Notes: generated by a model from the sequence alone, not told the origin. A stretch of 64,000 bases of DNA from Pseudomonas sp. RIT-PI-AD (GCF_025642785.1 NZ_JANZKU010000014.1:55739-119738), one strand, 5' to 3'. Positions 52,361-63,642 are shown, counted from the first letter of the stretch. Numbers and translations are program-made.

Positions 52361-53170
52361 TCAATGGGCCACGTGCCCGATGGTCGAACTGTCCCGCGCG
52401 GTGGGTTTGACCTCGATCTGGTAGCGGCTGAAGATCCGCTCCAGGCGGCCGTCGGCGCGCAGCCGGTCGAGCAAGGCCGAGAACGCGTTCGCGTCGATGG
52501 GCGCGCCGGGCCGCAGCAGCGCGTAGTGTCGGTAGACCTGATCCACCCGCTGCGAGGGCAGGAAGAACTCGCGCTGCTCGGGATGGGCTTCCAGGTAGGC
52601 TCCGAAATAGGAACGGGTGACCAGTGCGACTTCGGCGCGGCCGCGCATCACCATCATCAGGTTGCTGTCGTGGGAGTAGGTGCTGACCGTGTTGAACTCG
52701 CGAGCGAGGAACGCGGGGTCCGAATTGAAATCGGCGAAGCCGTAGTGATAGCCGGAATAGAGCGCAAGCCGCTTGCTCTTCAGCTCATCGAAATAGCGCT
52801 CGTCGCGCCCTTCGCTGGCCTGGGCCACGTAGATCTCGGCGTCTTCCAGGCCCATGTCGATGCGCGAGCCTTCGATGCCGTCCCAGCCCCAGCCGGGATT
52901 CTCGAACATCGCCAGGTCGATCCGGCCCTGCTGGAAATCACGGAAGCGCCGGGGAATGGCGGTGGGCACCAGGACGAACCGGTAATCCGACTGGGCCGCG
53001 TTGAACACCCCGATCAGTTCGGGCAGCAACCCACCGGCCTCGTTTCCTTCCGGCTTGATCACATAGGGCGGAAAGTGCGCACCGCCGATGTGCACTTCCT
53101 GCGCGGCGGCCACCGCTCCGGAAACGCCAAGGCATGCGGCGCAAACAAACACCCATGTAGAAATTCGCAT
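52361..53170 (-). CDS. Periplasmic solute-binding-protein-like protein (orphan, first of two)
   Basis: The 269-residue protein has a signal peptide (MRISTWVFVCAACLGVSGAVA) and the family 3 binding-protein fold (VHIGGAHFPPYVIKPEGNEAGGLLPELIGVFN, FQQGRIDLAMFE, YHYGFADFNSDPAFLAREF). No permease or ATPase gene lies nearby, so it is an orphan. It is closely related to the next upstream gene: YRFVLVPT, SGYHYGFA, YSHDSNLMMVMRGR and LVTRSY recur there. Orphan binding proteins of this type often sense rather than transport. It is expected in the periplasm; ligand unknown. Confidence 0.87.
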   Translation of the reverse strand: MRISTWVFVCAACLGVSGAVAAAQEVHIGGAHFPPYVIKPEGNEAGGLLPELIGVFNAAQSDYRFVLVPTAIPRRFRDFQQGRIDLAMFENPGWGWDGIEGSRIDMGLEDAEIYVAQASEGRDERYFDELKSKRLALYSGYHYGFADFNSDPAFLAREFNTVSTYSHDSNLMMVMRGRAEVALVTRSYFGAYLEAHPEQREFFLPSQRVDQVYRHYALLRPGAPIDANAFSALLDRLRADGRLERIFSRYQIEVKPTARDSSTIGHVAH

Positions 53171-53241
53171 TTCGATCCGTCGACCCGGCTTTTCCCCAGT
53201 CGCAGCAGCCTACCCGAATTGAATTGAGCTTCCCACTGCGC

Positions 53242-54042
53242 CTAGCGCCGCTCGGGGGGCAACGGGCTCAGGGGCAAATGATAGCTTTCCAGCAGGGACG
53301 CCAGCCGGTTGTCCGCCAGCAATTGCCGCCAGAGCGCGGCGAGCCCTTCCTTGCTCAAGGGCGAGCGAGGCCGCAACAGCGCCTGCAAGCGGTAGGTCTG
53401 GTCGGTACGGCGCGACACCAGGAAGGCGTCCGCCAGCTCCGGGTTGTGCTCCAGATAAAGCTGCAGATAGGAACGGGTGACCACCGCCACGTCCACCCGT
53501 CCGTGCAGCACCATCAGCAGGTTGCTTTCATGGGAGTAGGTCAGCGTCGCCTGGAAGCGCTCGGCCAGCCGGGCCGGGTCGGCGTCGAGGCCGGCGAAGC
53601 CATAGTGATAGCCGTTGCGCAGTGCCAGCCGTTTGTCGCTCAACCGGTCGAAATAGGCCTGGTCACGTCCCGGGGTCGCCCGCGCCACGAACACCTCGGC
53701 ATCCTCGATGCCCAGGTCGAGGGCATCCGCCTCGATGCCACCCCATCCCCAGGCCGCCGCCTCGAAGAACATCAGGTCGAACCGGCCCTGGGCGAAGTCG
53801 CGGTAGCGCCGTACGTTGGAGGTGGGCACCAGGACGAAGCGGTAGCGGGACTGCCCGGCGTTGAGCAGCGCCAGCAGGTCGGGCAGCACGCCGCGGGCCT
53901 GGTGCTCGGGTTTCACCGCATAGGGTGGGAAATCGTAGGCACCGACCCGGATCTCCAACGCGTCCGCGACCACCATGTCGGCCGACAGGCAGCACAGGAG
54001 CGGCAGGAGGAACATCGCTAACACGCGCCAAACGGCTGACAT
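53242..54042 (-). CDS. Periplasmic solute-binding-protein-like protein (orphan, second of two)
   Basis: The 266-residue protein has a signal peptide (VLAMFLLPLLCCLSADMVVA) and the same domain order as its downstream neighbour: LEIRVGAYDFPPYAVKPEHQARG, YRFVLVPTSN, FAQGRFDLMFFE, NGYHYGFAGLDADPARLAERF, YSHESNLLMVLHGRVDVAVVTRSYLQ. The two are clearly tandem duplicates that have diverged. The ATG at 54042 follows GACGAGGCC. The pair lies 71 bases apart on one strand and probably forms an operon beside, but separate from, atuR. Ligand unknown. Confidence 0.87.
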   Translation of the reverse strand: MSAVWRVLAMFLLPLLCCLSADMVVADALEIRVGAYDFPPYAVKPEHQARGVLPDLLALLNAGQSRYRFVLVPTSNVRRYRDFAQGRFDLMFFEAAAWGWGGIEADALDLGIEDAEVFVARATPGRDQAYFDRLSDKRLALRNGYHYGFAGLDADPARLAERFQATLTYSHESNLLMVLHGRVDVAVVTRSYLQLYLEHNPELADAFLVSRRTDQTYRLQALLRPRSPLSKEGLAALWRQLLADNRLASLLESYHLPLSPLPPERR

Positions 54043-54092
54043 AGAGGCCTCGTCCAATCATCGCGGACAAGCCAAGCCTAGCCCAGCCAGCC

Positions 54093-54722
54093 TCACTCGT
54101 CCTTGAGGACCAGCGAGAGCGCTTGTTCCGCCAATTGGTCCAGGTCCATCGGCCCGTCCGAGCGGAACCAAGTGGTGGTCCAGCTCAGCGCGCCGGTGAG
54201 GAAGCGCCGCAGCACGAAGGGGTCGGCCTTCACGTAGCCGGCTTCCTGGGCCTCGGCGAGCACCCCGAGCCAGAGGCTCTCGTAGGTGTCGCGCAGGCCG
54301 AGGATGTAGGTGCGGCCCTCCTCGGAGAGGGAGCGCCACTCGTAGACCAACACCCCCATGGCCTCGCCGGTGCCGCCCATGATCGACTGCAGCTCGCAGC
54401 GGATCAGCGCCAGTACCCGCTCGCGCAGGTCGCTGGCCTCGGCCAGGGCGGCGCGCATCAGCGCGGTGTTGTAGAGGATGGTCTCCTCCATCACCGAGCG
54501 GAGGATTTCGTCCTTGCTCTTGAAGTGATGGAAGATGCTGCCGGACTGGATGCCCACGGCACCGGCCAGGTCGCGCACCGTGGTGCGCTCGTAGCCTTTG
54601 CTGCGGAACAGATGGGCCGCGGTTTGCAGCAACTTGCCGCGGGCGCTCTGCGGGTCGGTGAGGCAGCCTTCCGCGACCAACTCGCGCATCACCGCCTGGG
54701 CCTGGAGTTCATCCGGATTCAT
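54093..54722 (-). CDS. atuR: TetR-type repressor of the atu cluster
   Basis: The 209-residue protein has the TetR N-terminal helix-turn-helix (KLLQTAAHLFRSKGYERTTVRDLAGAVGIQSGSIFHHFKSKDEIL) and an all-helical ligand-binding domain. It is divergent from atuA across 190 bases that contain two inverted 16-base copies of the same operator. In P. aeruginosa AtuR represses the atu genes and binds two 13-base inverted repeats in this same region; the layout here matches. The inducer is probably a CoA ester or acid of citronellol/geraniol breakdown. The ATG at 54722 fits the family start (MNPDELQAQ). Confidence 0.92.
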   Translation of the reverse strand: MNPDELQAQAVMRELVAEGCLTDPQSARGKLLQTAAHLFRSKGYERTTVRDLAGAVGIQSGSIFHHFKSKDEILRSVMEETILYNTALMRAALAEASDLRERVLALIRCELQSIMGGTGEAMGVLVYEWRSLSEEGRTYILGLRDTYESLWLGVLAEAQEAGYVKADPFVLRRFLTGALSWTTTWFRSDGPMDLDQLAEQALSLVLKDE

Positions 54723-54813
54723 GCTTTTCGCCTTTCCTCGCCGGCCGCCTGGGACCTGCAGCCATGGGCAAGTGGTTGTCTCGGTTGGCGAAATCTATGC
54801 TGTCGAGGGCTGG

Positions 54814-54829
54814 CCAAGCAAGCGCTTGG
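54814..54829. promoter_or_regulatory. AtuR operator 1
   Basis: CCAAGCAAGCGCTTGG contains the perfect palindrome CAAGCGCTTG. It is the reverse complement of operator 2, and lies 28 bases from it. It falls in the atuR-atuA intergenic region. Confidence 0.75.
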
Positions 54830-54857
54830 GCAAAAACATAGGCTTCCGACTTTTCAA

Positions 54858-54873
54858 CCAAGCGCTTGCTTGG
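54858..54873. promoter_or_regulatory. AtuR operator 2
   Basis: CCAAGCGCTTGCTTGG is the exact reverse complement of operator 1 and is 39 bases from the atuA start codon. The two sites together form a large inverted repeat with the promoter between or overlapping them, as described for AtuR in P. aeruginosa. Confidence 0.75.
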
Positions 54874-54912
54874 TAATGTCCTGCCCATTGCATACACCCC
54901 TGGACCTTCGAC

Positions 54913-56778
54913 ATGACCGATAGCCTGCGAATCGGGTGCGCCTCCGCATTCTGGGGCGACACCTCCACCGCCGCCGCGCAACTGATCCGCGGCGGCGAGC
55001 TGGACTACCTGGTGTTCGACTACCTGGCCGAGGTCACCCTGTCGGTCATGGCGGGCGCGCGGCTGAAGAATCCCCGCCTCGGCTACGCCACCGATTTCGT
55101 CGACGTGCTCGCGCCACTGCTGGGCGAGATCGCCGAACGCCGCATCCGGGTGATCGCCAACGCCGGCGGGGTCAACCCCCAGGCCTGCGCGGAGGCCCTG
55201 GCGAGCGCCTGCGAGCGCGCCGGGGTGGACCTGAAGATCGCCGTGCTGCATGGCGACGACCTGCTCGACCGGCAACCGGCGCTGGCCGCCGCCGGCACGC
55301 TGGAAATGTTCAGCGGCGCGCCCTTCCCCGACGCCTGCGTATCGCTCAACGCCTATCTCGGCGCACCGGGGATCGTCGAGGCGTTGCGCCTGGGCGCCGA
55401 CCTGGTGATCACCGGGCGGGTGGTGGACAGCGCCCTGGTCAGCGCGCCGCTGGTCCACGCATTCGGCTGGGCCTGGGACGACTACGACAAGCTGGCCCAG
55501 GCGGCGCTCGCCGGTCACCTGATCGAATGCGGCGCGCAATGCACCGGCGGCAACTTCACCGACTGGCAACGCGTGCCGGACTACGAACACATCGGCTTCC
55601 CGCTGGTGGAGGTGCAGGCGGACGGCCGCTTCGTGGTGACCAAGCCGGCCGGCAGCGGCGGCCTGGTCACGCCCTTCACCGTGGGCGAACAGCTGCTCTA
55701 CGAAATCGGCGACCCGCGCGCCTACCAATTACCCGACGTGATCTGCGACTTCACCCGGGTCAGCCTGCAACAGGCCGGCCCCGACCGCGTCGCCGTCAGC
55801 GGTGCCAGCGGTCTGCCGCCCACCGACCGCTACAAGGCCAGCGCCACCTACCTCGACGGCTATCGCTGCAGCGCCAGCTTCCTCATCGCCGGCATCGACG
55901 CGGTGAAGAAAGCCCGGCGCGTCGGCCGCGCGATCTTCGCCAAGACCGCCGAGCTGTTCGACGCGCGCGGCTGGGAACCCTATGCCGAAACCCATCTGGA
56001 ACTGCTCGGCAGCGAGGCCACCTACGGCCCCCATGGCCAGCGTCAGGACACCCGCGAGGTGGTGGTCAAGCTGGGCGTGCGCCACGCCCGCCGCGAGGCC
56101 CTGCTGCTGTTCTCCCGGGAAATCGCCCAGGCGGCCACCGGCATGGCGCCGGGCCTCACCGGCATCGTCGGCGGCCGGCCGACGGTGTACCCGCTGATCC
56201 GCCTGTTTTCCTGCCTGGTGGAGAAGGACGACAGCCGGCTGGCGGTGCAAATCGGCGACCGACGCCATCCGGTCGGCCTGCCGCGATTGGAACGTCTGCT
56301 CCCGGAAAGCCTGGTCGAAGCGGCCGAGACGCCATCGCCCCAGGGCGAGGCCGATACCAGCGTGCCGCTGGTGGCCCTGGCGGTGGCGCGCTCCGGCGAC
56401 AAGGGCAACCACGCCAACATCGGCGTGATGGCCCGCAAACCCGAGTACCTGCCGTGGATCGCCGAAGCCCTGGGCATCGAGGCGGTGGTGGACTGGATGA
56501 GCCATGTGCTCGACCCGCAGGTCGGCCGGGTGGCGCGCTGGTACCTGCCGGGCACCCACAGCCTCAATTTCGTCCTGGAGAACGCCCTCGGCGGCGGGGG
56601 CGTCGCCAGCCTGCGCAGCGACCCGCAAGGCAAGGCCTTCGCCCAGCAGCTGCTGGAATTCCCGGTGCCGGTCCCGCGCGCGCTGGCGGACAGTTTGCCG
56701 GGTGCCCACGGCGCGCCTTACCTGGCGGACGCCGAGGACCCCGAGCCGTCGGCGGACAGCGACAGGCGAAGCCCCTGA
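54913..56778 (+). CDS. atuA: AtuA, acyclic terpene utilisation protein (DUF1446)
   Basis: The 621-residue protein belongs to the DUF1446/AtuA family: the N-terminal half begins [41 protein letters not shown] and contains [12 protein letters not shown] and [18 protein letters not shown]-terminal domain (about 525-600, [26 protein letters not shown]) is the separate AtuA-like ferredoxin-fold domain. It is needed for growth on citronellol and geraniol in P. aeruginosa; the reaction it catalyses has not been settled. It is cytoplasmic. The gene is the first of the atu operon, under two AtuR sites. Confidence 0.93.
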   Translation: MTDSLRIGCASAFWGDTSTAAAQLIRGGELDYLVFDYLAEVTLSVMAGARLKNPRLGYATDFVDVLAPLLGEIAERRIRVIANAGGVNPQACAEALASACERAGVDLKIAVLHGDDLLDRQPALAAAGTLEMFSGAPFPDACVSLNAYLGAPGIVEALRLGADLVITGRVVDSALVSAPLVHAFGWAWDDYDKLAQAALAGHLIECGAQCTGGNFTDWQRVPDYEHIGFPLVEVQADGRFVVTKPAGSGGLVTPFTVGEQLLYEIGDPRAYQLPDVICDFTRVSLQQAGPDRVAVSGASGLPPTDRYKASATYLDGYRCSASFLIAGIDAVKKARRVGRAIFAKTAELFDARGWEPYAETHLELLGSEATYGPHGQRQDTREVVVKLGVRHARREALLLFSREIAQAATGMAPGLTGIVGGRPTVYPLIRLFSCLVEKDDSRLAVQIGDRRHPVGLPRLERLLPESLVEAAETPSPQGEADTSVPLVALAVARSGDKGNHANIGVMARKPEYLPWIAEALGIEAVVDWMSHVLDPQVGRVARWYLPGTHSLNFVLENALGGGGVASLRSDPQGKAFAQQLLEFPVPVPRALADSLPGAHGAPYLADAEDPEPSADSDRRSP

Positions 56779-56828
56779 ACCGACGCCCGGCGAACCCAGG
56801 CCGCCGTACGGCGCGAGCGGCCGACGAG

Positions 56829-56836
56829 AACAACAA
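56829..56836 (+). promoter_or_regulatory. CA motif (Crc/Hfq target) before atuB
   Basis: AACAACAA, followed by CGTTAACGGAG, lies 17 bases before the atuB start codon. The A-A-N repeat fits the Hfq/Crc binding site for carbon catabolite repression, as expected for terpene catabolism. Confidence 0.55.
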
Positions 56837-56852
56837 CGTTAACGGAGCGGCC

Positions 56853-57728
56853 ATGCCCTACGAATCCATCTTCAAACCGGCGCTGTTCGCCGGGCAGACC
56901 GCCCTGGTCACCGGCGGCGGCAGTGGCATAGGCCGTTGCACCGCCCACGAATTGGCGGCCCTGGGCGCCCACGTGGTGCTGGTCGGACGGACGCCGGAGC
57001 GCCTCGAACGGACGGCCACGGAAATCCGCGAGGACGGGGGCGAAGCGAGCTGGCACGCCTGCGACATCCGCGACGAAACGGCGGTGAAGGCGCTGGTCGC
57101 CCAGGTGCTCGCCGCCCACGGAACCCTCCACCACCTGGTCAACAACGCCGGCGGCCAGTACCCGGCGCCCCTCGCCTCGATCAGCCAGAAAGGCTTCGAG
57201 ACGGTGGTACGCACCAACCTGGTGGGCGGCTTCCTGATGGCCCGCGAGGTGTTCAACCAAGGCATGAGCCGCAGTGGCGGTGCCATCGTCAACATGCTCG
57301 CGGACATGTGGGGCGGCATGCCGGGCATGGGCCATTCCGGCGCCGCCCGCGCGGGGATGGAGAACTTCACCAAGACCGCCGCCGTCGAGTGGGGCCATGC
57401 CGGCGTGCGGGTCAACGCGGTGGCGCCCGGCTGGATCGCGTCCAGCGGCCTGGACACCTACCCCGAGGCGATGAAGCGGCTGATCCGCTCGCTCAAGAAC
57501 CAGGTCCCGCTGCAACGCATCGGCAGCGAGGCGGAAGTGGCCGCCGCCATCGTCTTCCTGCTTTCCCCGGCGGCGGCCTTCATCAGCGGCGCCAGCCTGC
57601 GTATCGACGGCGCCGCCAGCCAGGGCAGCCGCGCCTGGCCCCTCAGCCCCGCGCTGCCGGGGCGCAACCCGGTCTACGCCGGCTTCCCTCGTGCTCGCAC
57701 GCCCGCCGTGCTGAAGGACCAGGAGTAA
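56853..57728 (+). CDS. atuB: AtuB, short-chain dehydrogenase
   Basis: The 291-residue SDR has TGGGSGIG for NAD(P) binding, VNNAGGQYPAP and a catalytic-site region in which the usual Y-x-x-x-K is replaced by SGAARAGMENF. The Tyr appears to be missing (H-S-G-A-A-R-A), as in 2,4-dienoyl-CoA reductase-like SDRs, where Asn and Lys positions differ. It is thought to act in an early oxidation or reduction step of citronellol/geraniol breakdown; the exact reaction is not established. The ATG at 56853 follows GGAG. The stop is 3 bases from the atuC ATG. Confidence 0.9.
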   Translation: MPYESIFKPALFAGQTALVTGGGSGIGRCTAHELAALGAHVVLVGRTPERLERTATEIREDGGEASWHACDIRDETAVKALVAQVLAAHGTLHHLVNNAGGQYPAPLASISQKGFETVVRTNLVGGFLMAREVFNQGMSRSGGAIVNMLADMWGGMPGMGHSGAARAGMENFTKTAAVEWGHAGVRVNAVAPGWIASSGLDTYPEAMKRLIRSLKNQVPLQRIGSEAEVAAAIVFLLSPAAAFISGASLRIDGAASQGSRAWPLSPALPGRNPVYAGFPRARTPAVLKDQE

Positions 57729-57731
57729 CCC

Positions 57732-59348
57732 ATGCCGGTCATCCGTTCGCAACTCGACCCCCAAGGCGAGGCCTTCGCCGCCGACCGCGCGGCCATGCTG
57801 GCGGCCCTGGAGGCCTTCCGCCAAATCGAACGCCTGGGCCGCGACCAGGCCGCCGCGGCCAAGCCGAAGTTCGAGAAGCGCGGCCAACTGTTGCCGCGGG
57901 AACGCCTGGACCTGCTGCTCGATCCCGGTGCGCCCTTCCTCGAGCTGGCATCCCTGGCGGGCTACCGGTTGCACGACGACAAGGACGGCAGCCAGGCCGG
58001 CGGCGGCATCATCGCCGGGATCGGCCAGGTCTCCGGGGTACGCTGCCTGGTCAGCGCCAGCAACAGCGCGATCAAGGGCGGCACCATTTCGCCGACCGGG
58101 CTGCAGAAAACCCTGCGCCTGCAACGGATCGCCATGGAGAACAAATTGCCCCTGGTGGCCCTGACCGAAAGCGGCGGCGCCAACCTCAATTACGCCGCGG
58201 AAATCTTCGTCGAGGGCGCGCGCGGCTTCGCCAACCAGGCGCGGATGTCCGCCCTGGGCATCCCGCAGATCACCGTGGTGCACGGCTCTTCCACCGCCGG
58301 CGGCGCCTATCAGCCGGGGCTTTCGGATTACGTGGTGGTGGTGCGCGGCAAGGCCCGCCTGTTCCTCGCCGGGCCGCCGCTGCTCAAGGCCGCCACCGGG
58401 GAGATCGCCAGCGAGGAGGCCCTCGGCGGCGCGGAAATGCACGCCCAGGTCGCCGGCACCGCCGAGTACCTGGCGGAGGACGACGCCGACGGCCTGCGCA
58501 TCGCCCGCGAGATCCTCGCCATGCTGCCGTGGAACGCCCGCCTGCCGCGGCAGGCGCCGCCCGCCTATGCGGAGCCGCTGTACGCCGCCGAGGACTTGCT
58601 GGGGGTGGTGCCGGCCGATCCGAAGAAGCCCTACGACGCCCGCGAGATCGTCGCGCGGATCGCCGACGGCTCCGAGTTCCTCGACTTCAAGGCGGAATAC
58701 GACGCCCAGACCCTCTGCGGCCACCTGCGGATCCAGGGCCGCGCCTGCGGGCTGATCGGCAACAACGGCCCGATCACCCCCCAGGGGGCGGCGAAGGCGG
58801 CGCAGTTCATCCAGCTCTGCGACCAGAGCGGCACGCCGCTGTTGTTCCTGCACAACACCACCGGCTTCATGGTCGGCACCGAGGCCGAGCGCGCCGGGGT
58901 GATCAAGCACGGCTCGAAACTGATCCAGGCGGTGGCCAACGCCCGCGTGCCCAAGCTGACCCTGGTGGTCGGCGGCTCCTACGGCGCCGGCAACTACGCC
59001 ATGTGCGGGCGCGGCCTCGACCCGCGCTTCATCTTCGCCTGGCCCAACAGCCGCACCGCGGTGATGGGCGGCGCCCAGGCCGGCAAGGTGCTGCGCATCC
59101 TCACCGAGGACAAGCACGCCAGGGAGGGCAAGCAGGCCGACCCGCAGATGCTCGACCTGCTCGAACGGGCCACCGCGCAGAAGCTCGACAGCCAGTCCAC
59201 CGCGCTCTACGGCACCGCCAACCTGTGGGACGACGGCCTGATCGATCCGCGGGATACACGAGTGCTGCTCGGCTACCTGCTGGATATCTGCGCCGAAGCC
59301 GAGGCCCGCACCCTACAACCCAACAGTTTCGGCGTGGCCCGGTTCTGA
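57732..59348 (+). CDS. atuC: Geranyl-CoA carboxylase, beta (carboxyltransferase) subunit
   Basis: The 538-residue protein is the carboxyltransferase of an acyl-CoA carboxylase, with the two crotonase-like halves. Landmarks are SASNSAIKGGTISPTGLQKTLR, LTESGGANL, GSSTAGGAYQPGLSDYVVVV, and in the second half HNTTGFMVGTEAERAG and VVGGSYGAGNYAMCGRGLDPRF. It pairs with AtuF to carboxylate geranyl-CoA at the 3-methyl group, giving isohexenylglutaconyl-CoA. The operon position and the biotin-carrier partner AtuF specify this over 3-methylcrotonyl-CoA carboxylase. Start ATG 57732 has AGGAGTAACCC upstream. Confidence 0.93.
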   Translation: MPVIRSQLDPQGEAFAADRAAMLAALEAFRQIERLGRDQAAAAKPKFEKRGQLLPRERLDLLLDPGAPFLELASLAGYRLHDDKDGSQAGGGIIAGIGQVSGVRCLVSASNSAIKGGTISPTGLQKTLRLQRIAMENKLPLVALTESGGANLNYAAEIFVEGARGFANQARMSALGIPQITVVHGSSTAGGAYQPGLSDYVVVVRGKARLFLAGPPLLKAATGEIASEEALGGAEMHAQVAGTAEYLAEDDADGLRIAREILAMLPWNARLPRQAPPAYAEPLYAAEDLLGVVPADPKKPYDAREIVARIADGSEFLDFKAEYDAQTLCGHLRIQGRACGLIGNNGPITPQGAAKAAQFIQLCDQSGTPLLFLHNTTGFMVGTEAERAGVIKHGSKLIQAVANARVPKLTLVVGGSYGAGNYAMCGRGLDPRFIFAWPNSRTAVMGGAQAGKVLRILTEDKHAREGKQADPQMLDLLERATAQKLDSQSTALYGTANLWDDGLIDPRDTRVLLGYLLDICAEAEARTLQPNSFGVARF

Positions 59349-59400
59349 GCCCCGGCGACCGCCCTCACCCCCATCGCGCGATCAACCAGGAGCACCGCAG

Positions 59401-60561
59401 ATGATCTTCACCGAGGAACACGAAGCGCTACGCCGGACCGTCCGCCAGTTCGTCGACAAGGAGATCAACCCCCACGTCGACGAATGGGAACGGGCCGGGC
59501 GCTTCCCGATCCACGACATCTTCCGCAAGGCCGGCGCCCTCGGCCTGCTGGGCATCTCCAAGCCGGAAGCGTTCGGCGGCCTCGGCCTGGACTACAGCTA
59601 CTCGGTGGTCGCCGCCGAAGAGTTCGGCCGCATCCACTGCGGCGGCGTGCCCATGTCCATCGGCGTGCAGACCGACATGTGCACCCCGGCGCTGGCGCGC
59701 TTCGGCTCCGATGCGTTGCGCGAGGAGTTCCTCCGCCCGGCCATCGCCGGCGAACGGGTCGGCTGCATCGGCGTCTCCGAGGTCGGCGCCGGCTCCGACG
59801 TCGCCGGGTTGAAGACCCGCGCCCGCAAGGACGGCGACGACTACCTGATCGACGGCAGCAAGATGTGGATCACCAACTCGCCCAGCGCCGACTTCATCTG
59901 CCTGCTGGCGAACACCTCGGACGACAAGCCCCACGCCAACAAGTCGCTGATCATGGTGCCGATGGACAGCCCCGGCATCAGCCTCGGCCCGCACCTGGAC
60001 AAGCTCGGCATGCGCAGCTCGGAGACCGCCCAGGTGTTCTTCGACGGTGTGCGGGTGCCGCAGCGCAACCGCATCGGCGCGGAAGGCACCGGCTTCATGA
60101 TGCAGATGCTGCAATTCCAGGAGGAGCGCCTGTTCGGTGCCGCCAACATGATCAAGGGCCTGGAGCACTGCCTGGACGTGACCATCGACTATTGCAAGGA
60201 ACGCCGCACCTTCGGCGCACCGTTGATCGACAACCAGGTCATCCATTTCCGCCTCGCCGAATTGCAGACCGAGATCGAGGCGCTGCGCGCCCTGGTCTAC
60301 CAGGCCACCGAGCAGTACGTGCACGGCGCCGACGTCACCCGCCTCGCCTCCATGGCCAAGCTCAAGGCCGGCCGCCTCGGCCGCGAAGTCACCGACGCCT
60401 GCCTGCAGTACTGGGGCGGCATGGGCTATATGTGGGACAACCCCGTGGCCCGTGCCTACCGCGACGTGCGCCTGGTGTCCATCGGCGGCGGCGCCGACGA
60501 GATCATGCTGGGCATCCTGTGCAAGACCATGGGCATCCTGCCCGGCAAGAAAAGAGACTGA
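59401..60561 (+). CDS. atuD: Citronellyl-CoA dehydrogenase
   Basis: The 386-residue flavoprotein has the acyl-CoA dehydrogenase fold: helical N terminus (TEEHEALRRTVRQFVDKEINPHV), the GCIGVSEVGAGSDVAGLKTRA and LIDGSKMWITNS beta domain (FAD site), and the C-terminal helical domain with FGAPLIDNQVIHFRLAELQTEIEA and YWGGMGYMWDNPVARAYRD. AtuD oxidises citronellyl-CoA to geranyl-CoA in P. aeruginosa. The substrate is branched at C3 like the isovaleryl-CoA analogues. It lies 52 bases after atuC, with GGAGCACCGC ahead of the ATG. Confidence 0.92.
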   Translation: MIFTEEHEALRRTVRQFVDKEINPHVDEWERAGRFPIHDIFRKAGALGLLGISKPEAFGGLGLDYSYSVVAAEEFGRIHCGGVPMSIGVQTDMCTPALARFGSDALREEFLRPAIAGERVGCIGVSEVGAGSDVAGLKTRARKDGDDYLIDGSKMWITNSPSADFICLLANTSDDKPHANKSLIMVPMDSPGISLGPHLDKLGMRSSETAQVFFDGVRVPQRNRIGAEGTGFMMQMLQFQEERLFGAANMIKGLEHCLDVTIDYCKERRTFGAPLIDNQVIHFRLAELQTEIEALRALVYQATEQYVHGADVTRLASMAKLKAGRLGREVTDACLQYWGGMGYMWDNPVARAYRDVRLVSIGGGADEIMLGILCKTMGILPGKKRD

Positions 60562-60622
60562 TGGGACCGCCGGCCGCCGGGGTTTCCCCCGCGGCCACCC
60601 CGCCGCCCGATGGAGACCGAGG

Positions 60623-61432
60623 ATGACCGCCGAGCCGAATACCCTGCCGACCTGCGCCACCCTGCTGCTCGAACGCCACGCCGGCGTATTGCGCATCACC
60701 CTGAACCGCCCCGGCCAGCGCAACGCCATGAACCGGGCGATGCTGGAGGAACTGCGCGCCGTGCTGGCCGCCGTGCGCGCGGACCGCGGGGTCCGCGCGC
60801 TGGTGCTGAGCGGCGCCGACGGGCATTTCTGTGCGGGCGGCGATATCCAGGACATGGCGGCGGCGCGGGCCGCCGACGCCCAGGCGCGGGCCGAATCGAA
60901 CCGCGCTTTCGGGCGCTTGCTGGAGGACGTGCAGGGCCTGCCGCAGGTGGTGATCGCCGTGCTGCAAGGCGCGGTCCTCGGTGGCGGCCTCGGCCTCGCC
61001 TGCGTTGCCGACGTGGCCATCGCCCGGCGCGATGCCCGTTTCGGCCTCCCGGAAACCACCCTCGGCGTACTGCCGGCGCAGATCGCCCCCTTCGTGGTCG
61101 CGCGCATCGGCCTCACCCAGGCGCGGCGCCTGGCGCTCACCGGGGCGCGCTTCGAGGGCGCGGAAGCCCTGCGCCTGGGGCTGGTGCACCACTGCGAAGA
61201 GGATGACCCGGCGCTGCAACGACGCCTGCAGGACACCTTGAACCAAGTCCGTCAATGCGCACCGGACGCCAATGCCCGGACCAAGGCCCTGCTGCTGGCC
61301 GCCACCCTGCAACCCACCGGCGCATTGCTCGACGAAGCGGCCCGGCACTTCGCCGAAGCGGTCGGCGGCGCGGAAGGCGCCGAAGGCACCCTGGCGTTCG
61401 TGCAGAAACGCCCGCCCGCCTGGGCGCGCTGA
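60623..61432 (+). CDS. atuE: Isohexenylglutaconyl-CoA hydratase
   Basis: The 269-residue crotonase-family enzyme has the oxyanion-hole text GADGHFCAGGDIQDM and GAVLGGGLGLACVADVAIA, followed by GLPETTLGVLPAQIAPFVV. Its place between the carboxylase subunits matches AtuE, which hydrates isohexenylglutaconyl-CoA to the hydroxy acid before cleavage to acetate and a C8 acyl-CoA. The frame is open from 60452, but ATG 60623 (MTAEPNTLPT) with GACCGAGG upstream is the family start. It is 43 bases before atuF. Confidence 0.91.
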   Translation: MTAEPNTLPTCATLLLERHAGVLRITLNRPGQRNAMNRAMLEELRAVLAAVRADRGVRALVLSGADGHFCAGGDIQDMAAARAADAQARAESNRAFGRLLEDVQGLPQVVIAVLQGAVLGGGLGLACVADVAIARRDARFGLPETTLGVLPAQIAPFVVARIGLTQARRLALTGARFEGAEALRLGLVHHCEEDDPALQRRLQDTLNQVRQCAPDANARTKALLLAATLQPTGALLDEAARHFAEAVGGAEGAEGTLAFVQKRPPAWAR

Positions 61433-61475
61433 CGCCGCCCGCCCACCGACCCGTCCCTCCCCCAGGAAGCCCGTC

Positions 61476-63458
<1,983 letters not shown>

Positions 63459-63642
63459 AACCCTCTACGCTCCGCCAGCCGGGATGCCGCCCGTGGACGG
63501 GGCGCACCCGGTGCTCCAGGCCATACCGCCGGCGTGGGGCGCTCGGGCGGGGTGGCGAGGCCAGGGGGCGAGAGACATCGCAGCCGTAGTCCCCGACGGC
63601 ATTCAACCCGGTCTCGTCGAGGCCGGGGACTTCCGCGCCCCC

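Noticed and set aside
54840..54912. Specific -35/-10 hexamers for atuA
   Set aside because: TTGCTT and TGCATA 17 bases apart match the consensus too poorly to claim.
56936..59404. 822-codon plus-strand frame spanning atuB and atuC
   Set aside because: Arg/Pro/Gly-rich out-of-frame reading of two conserved genes.
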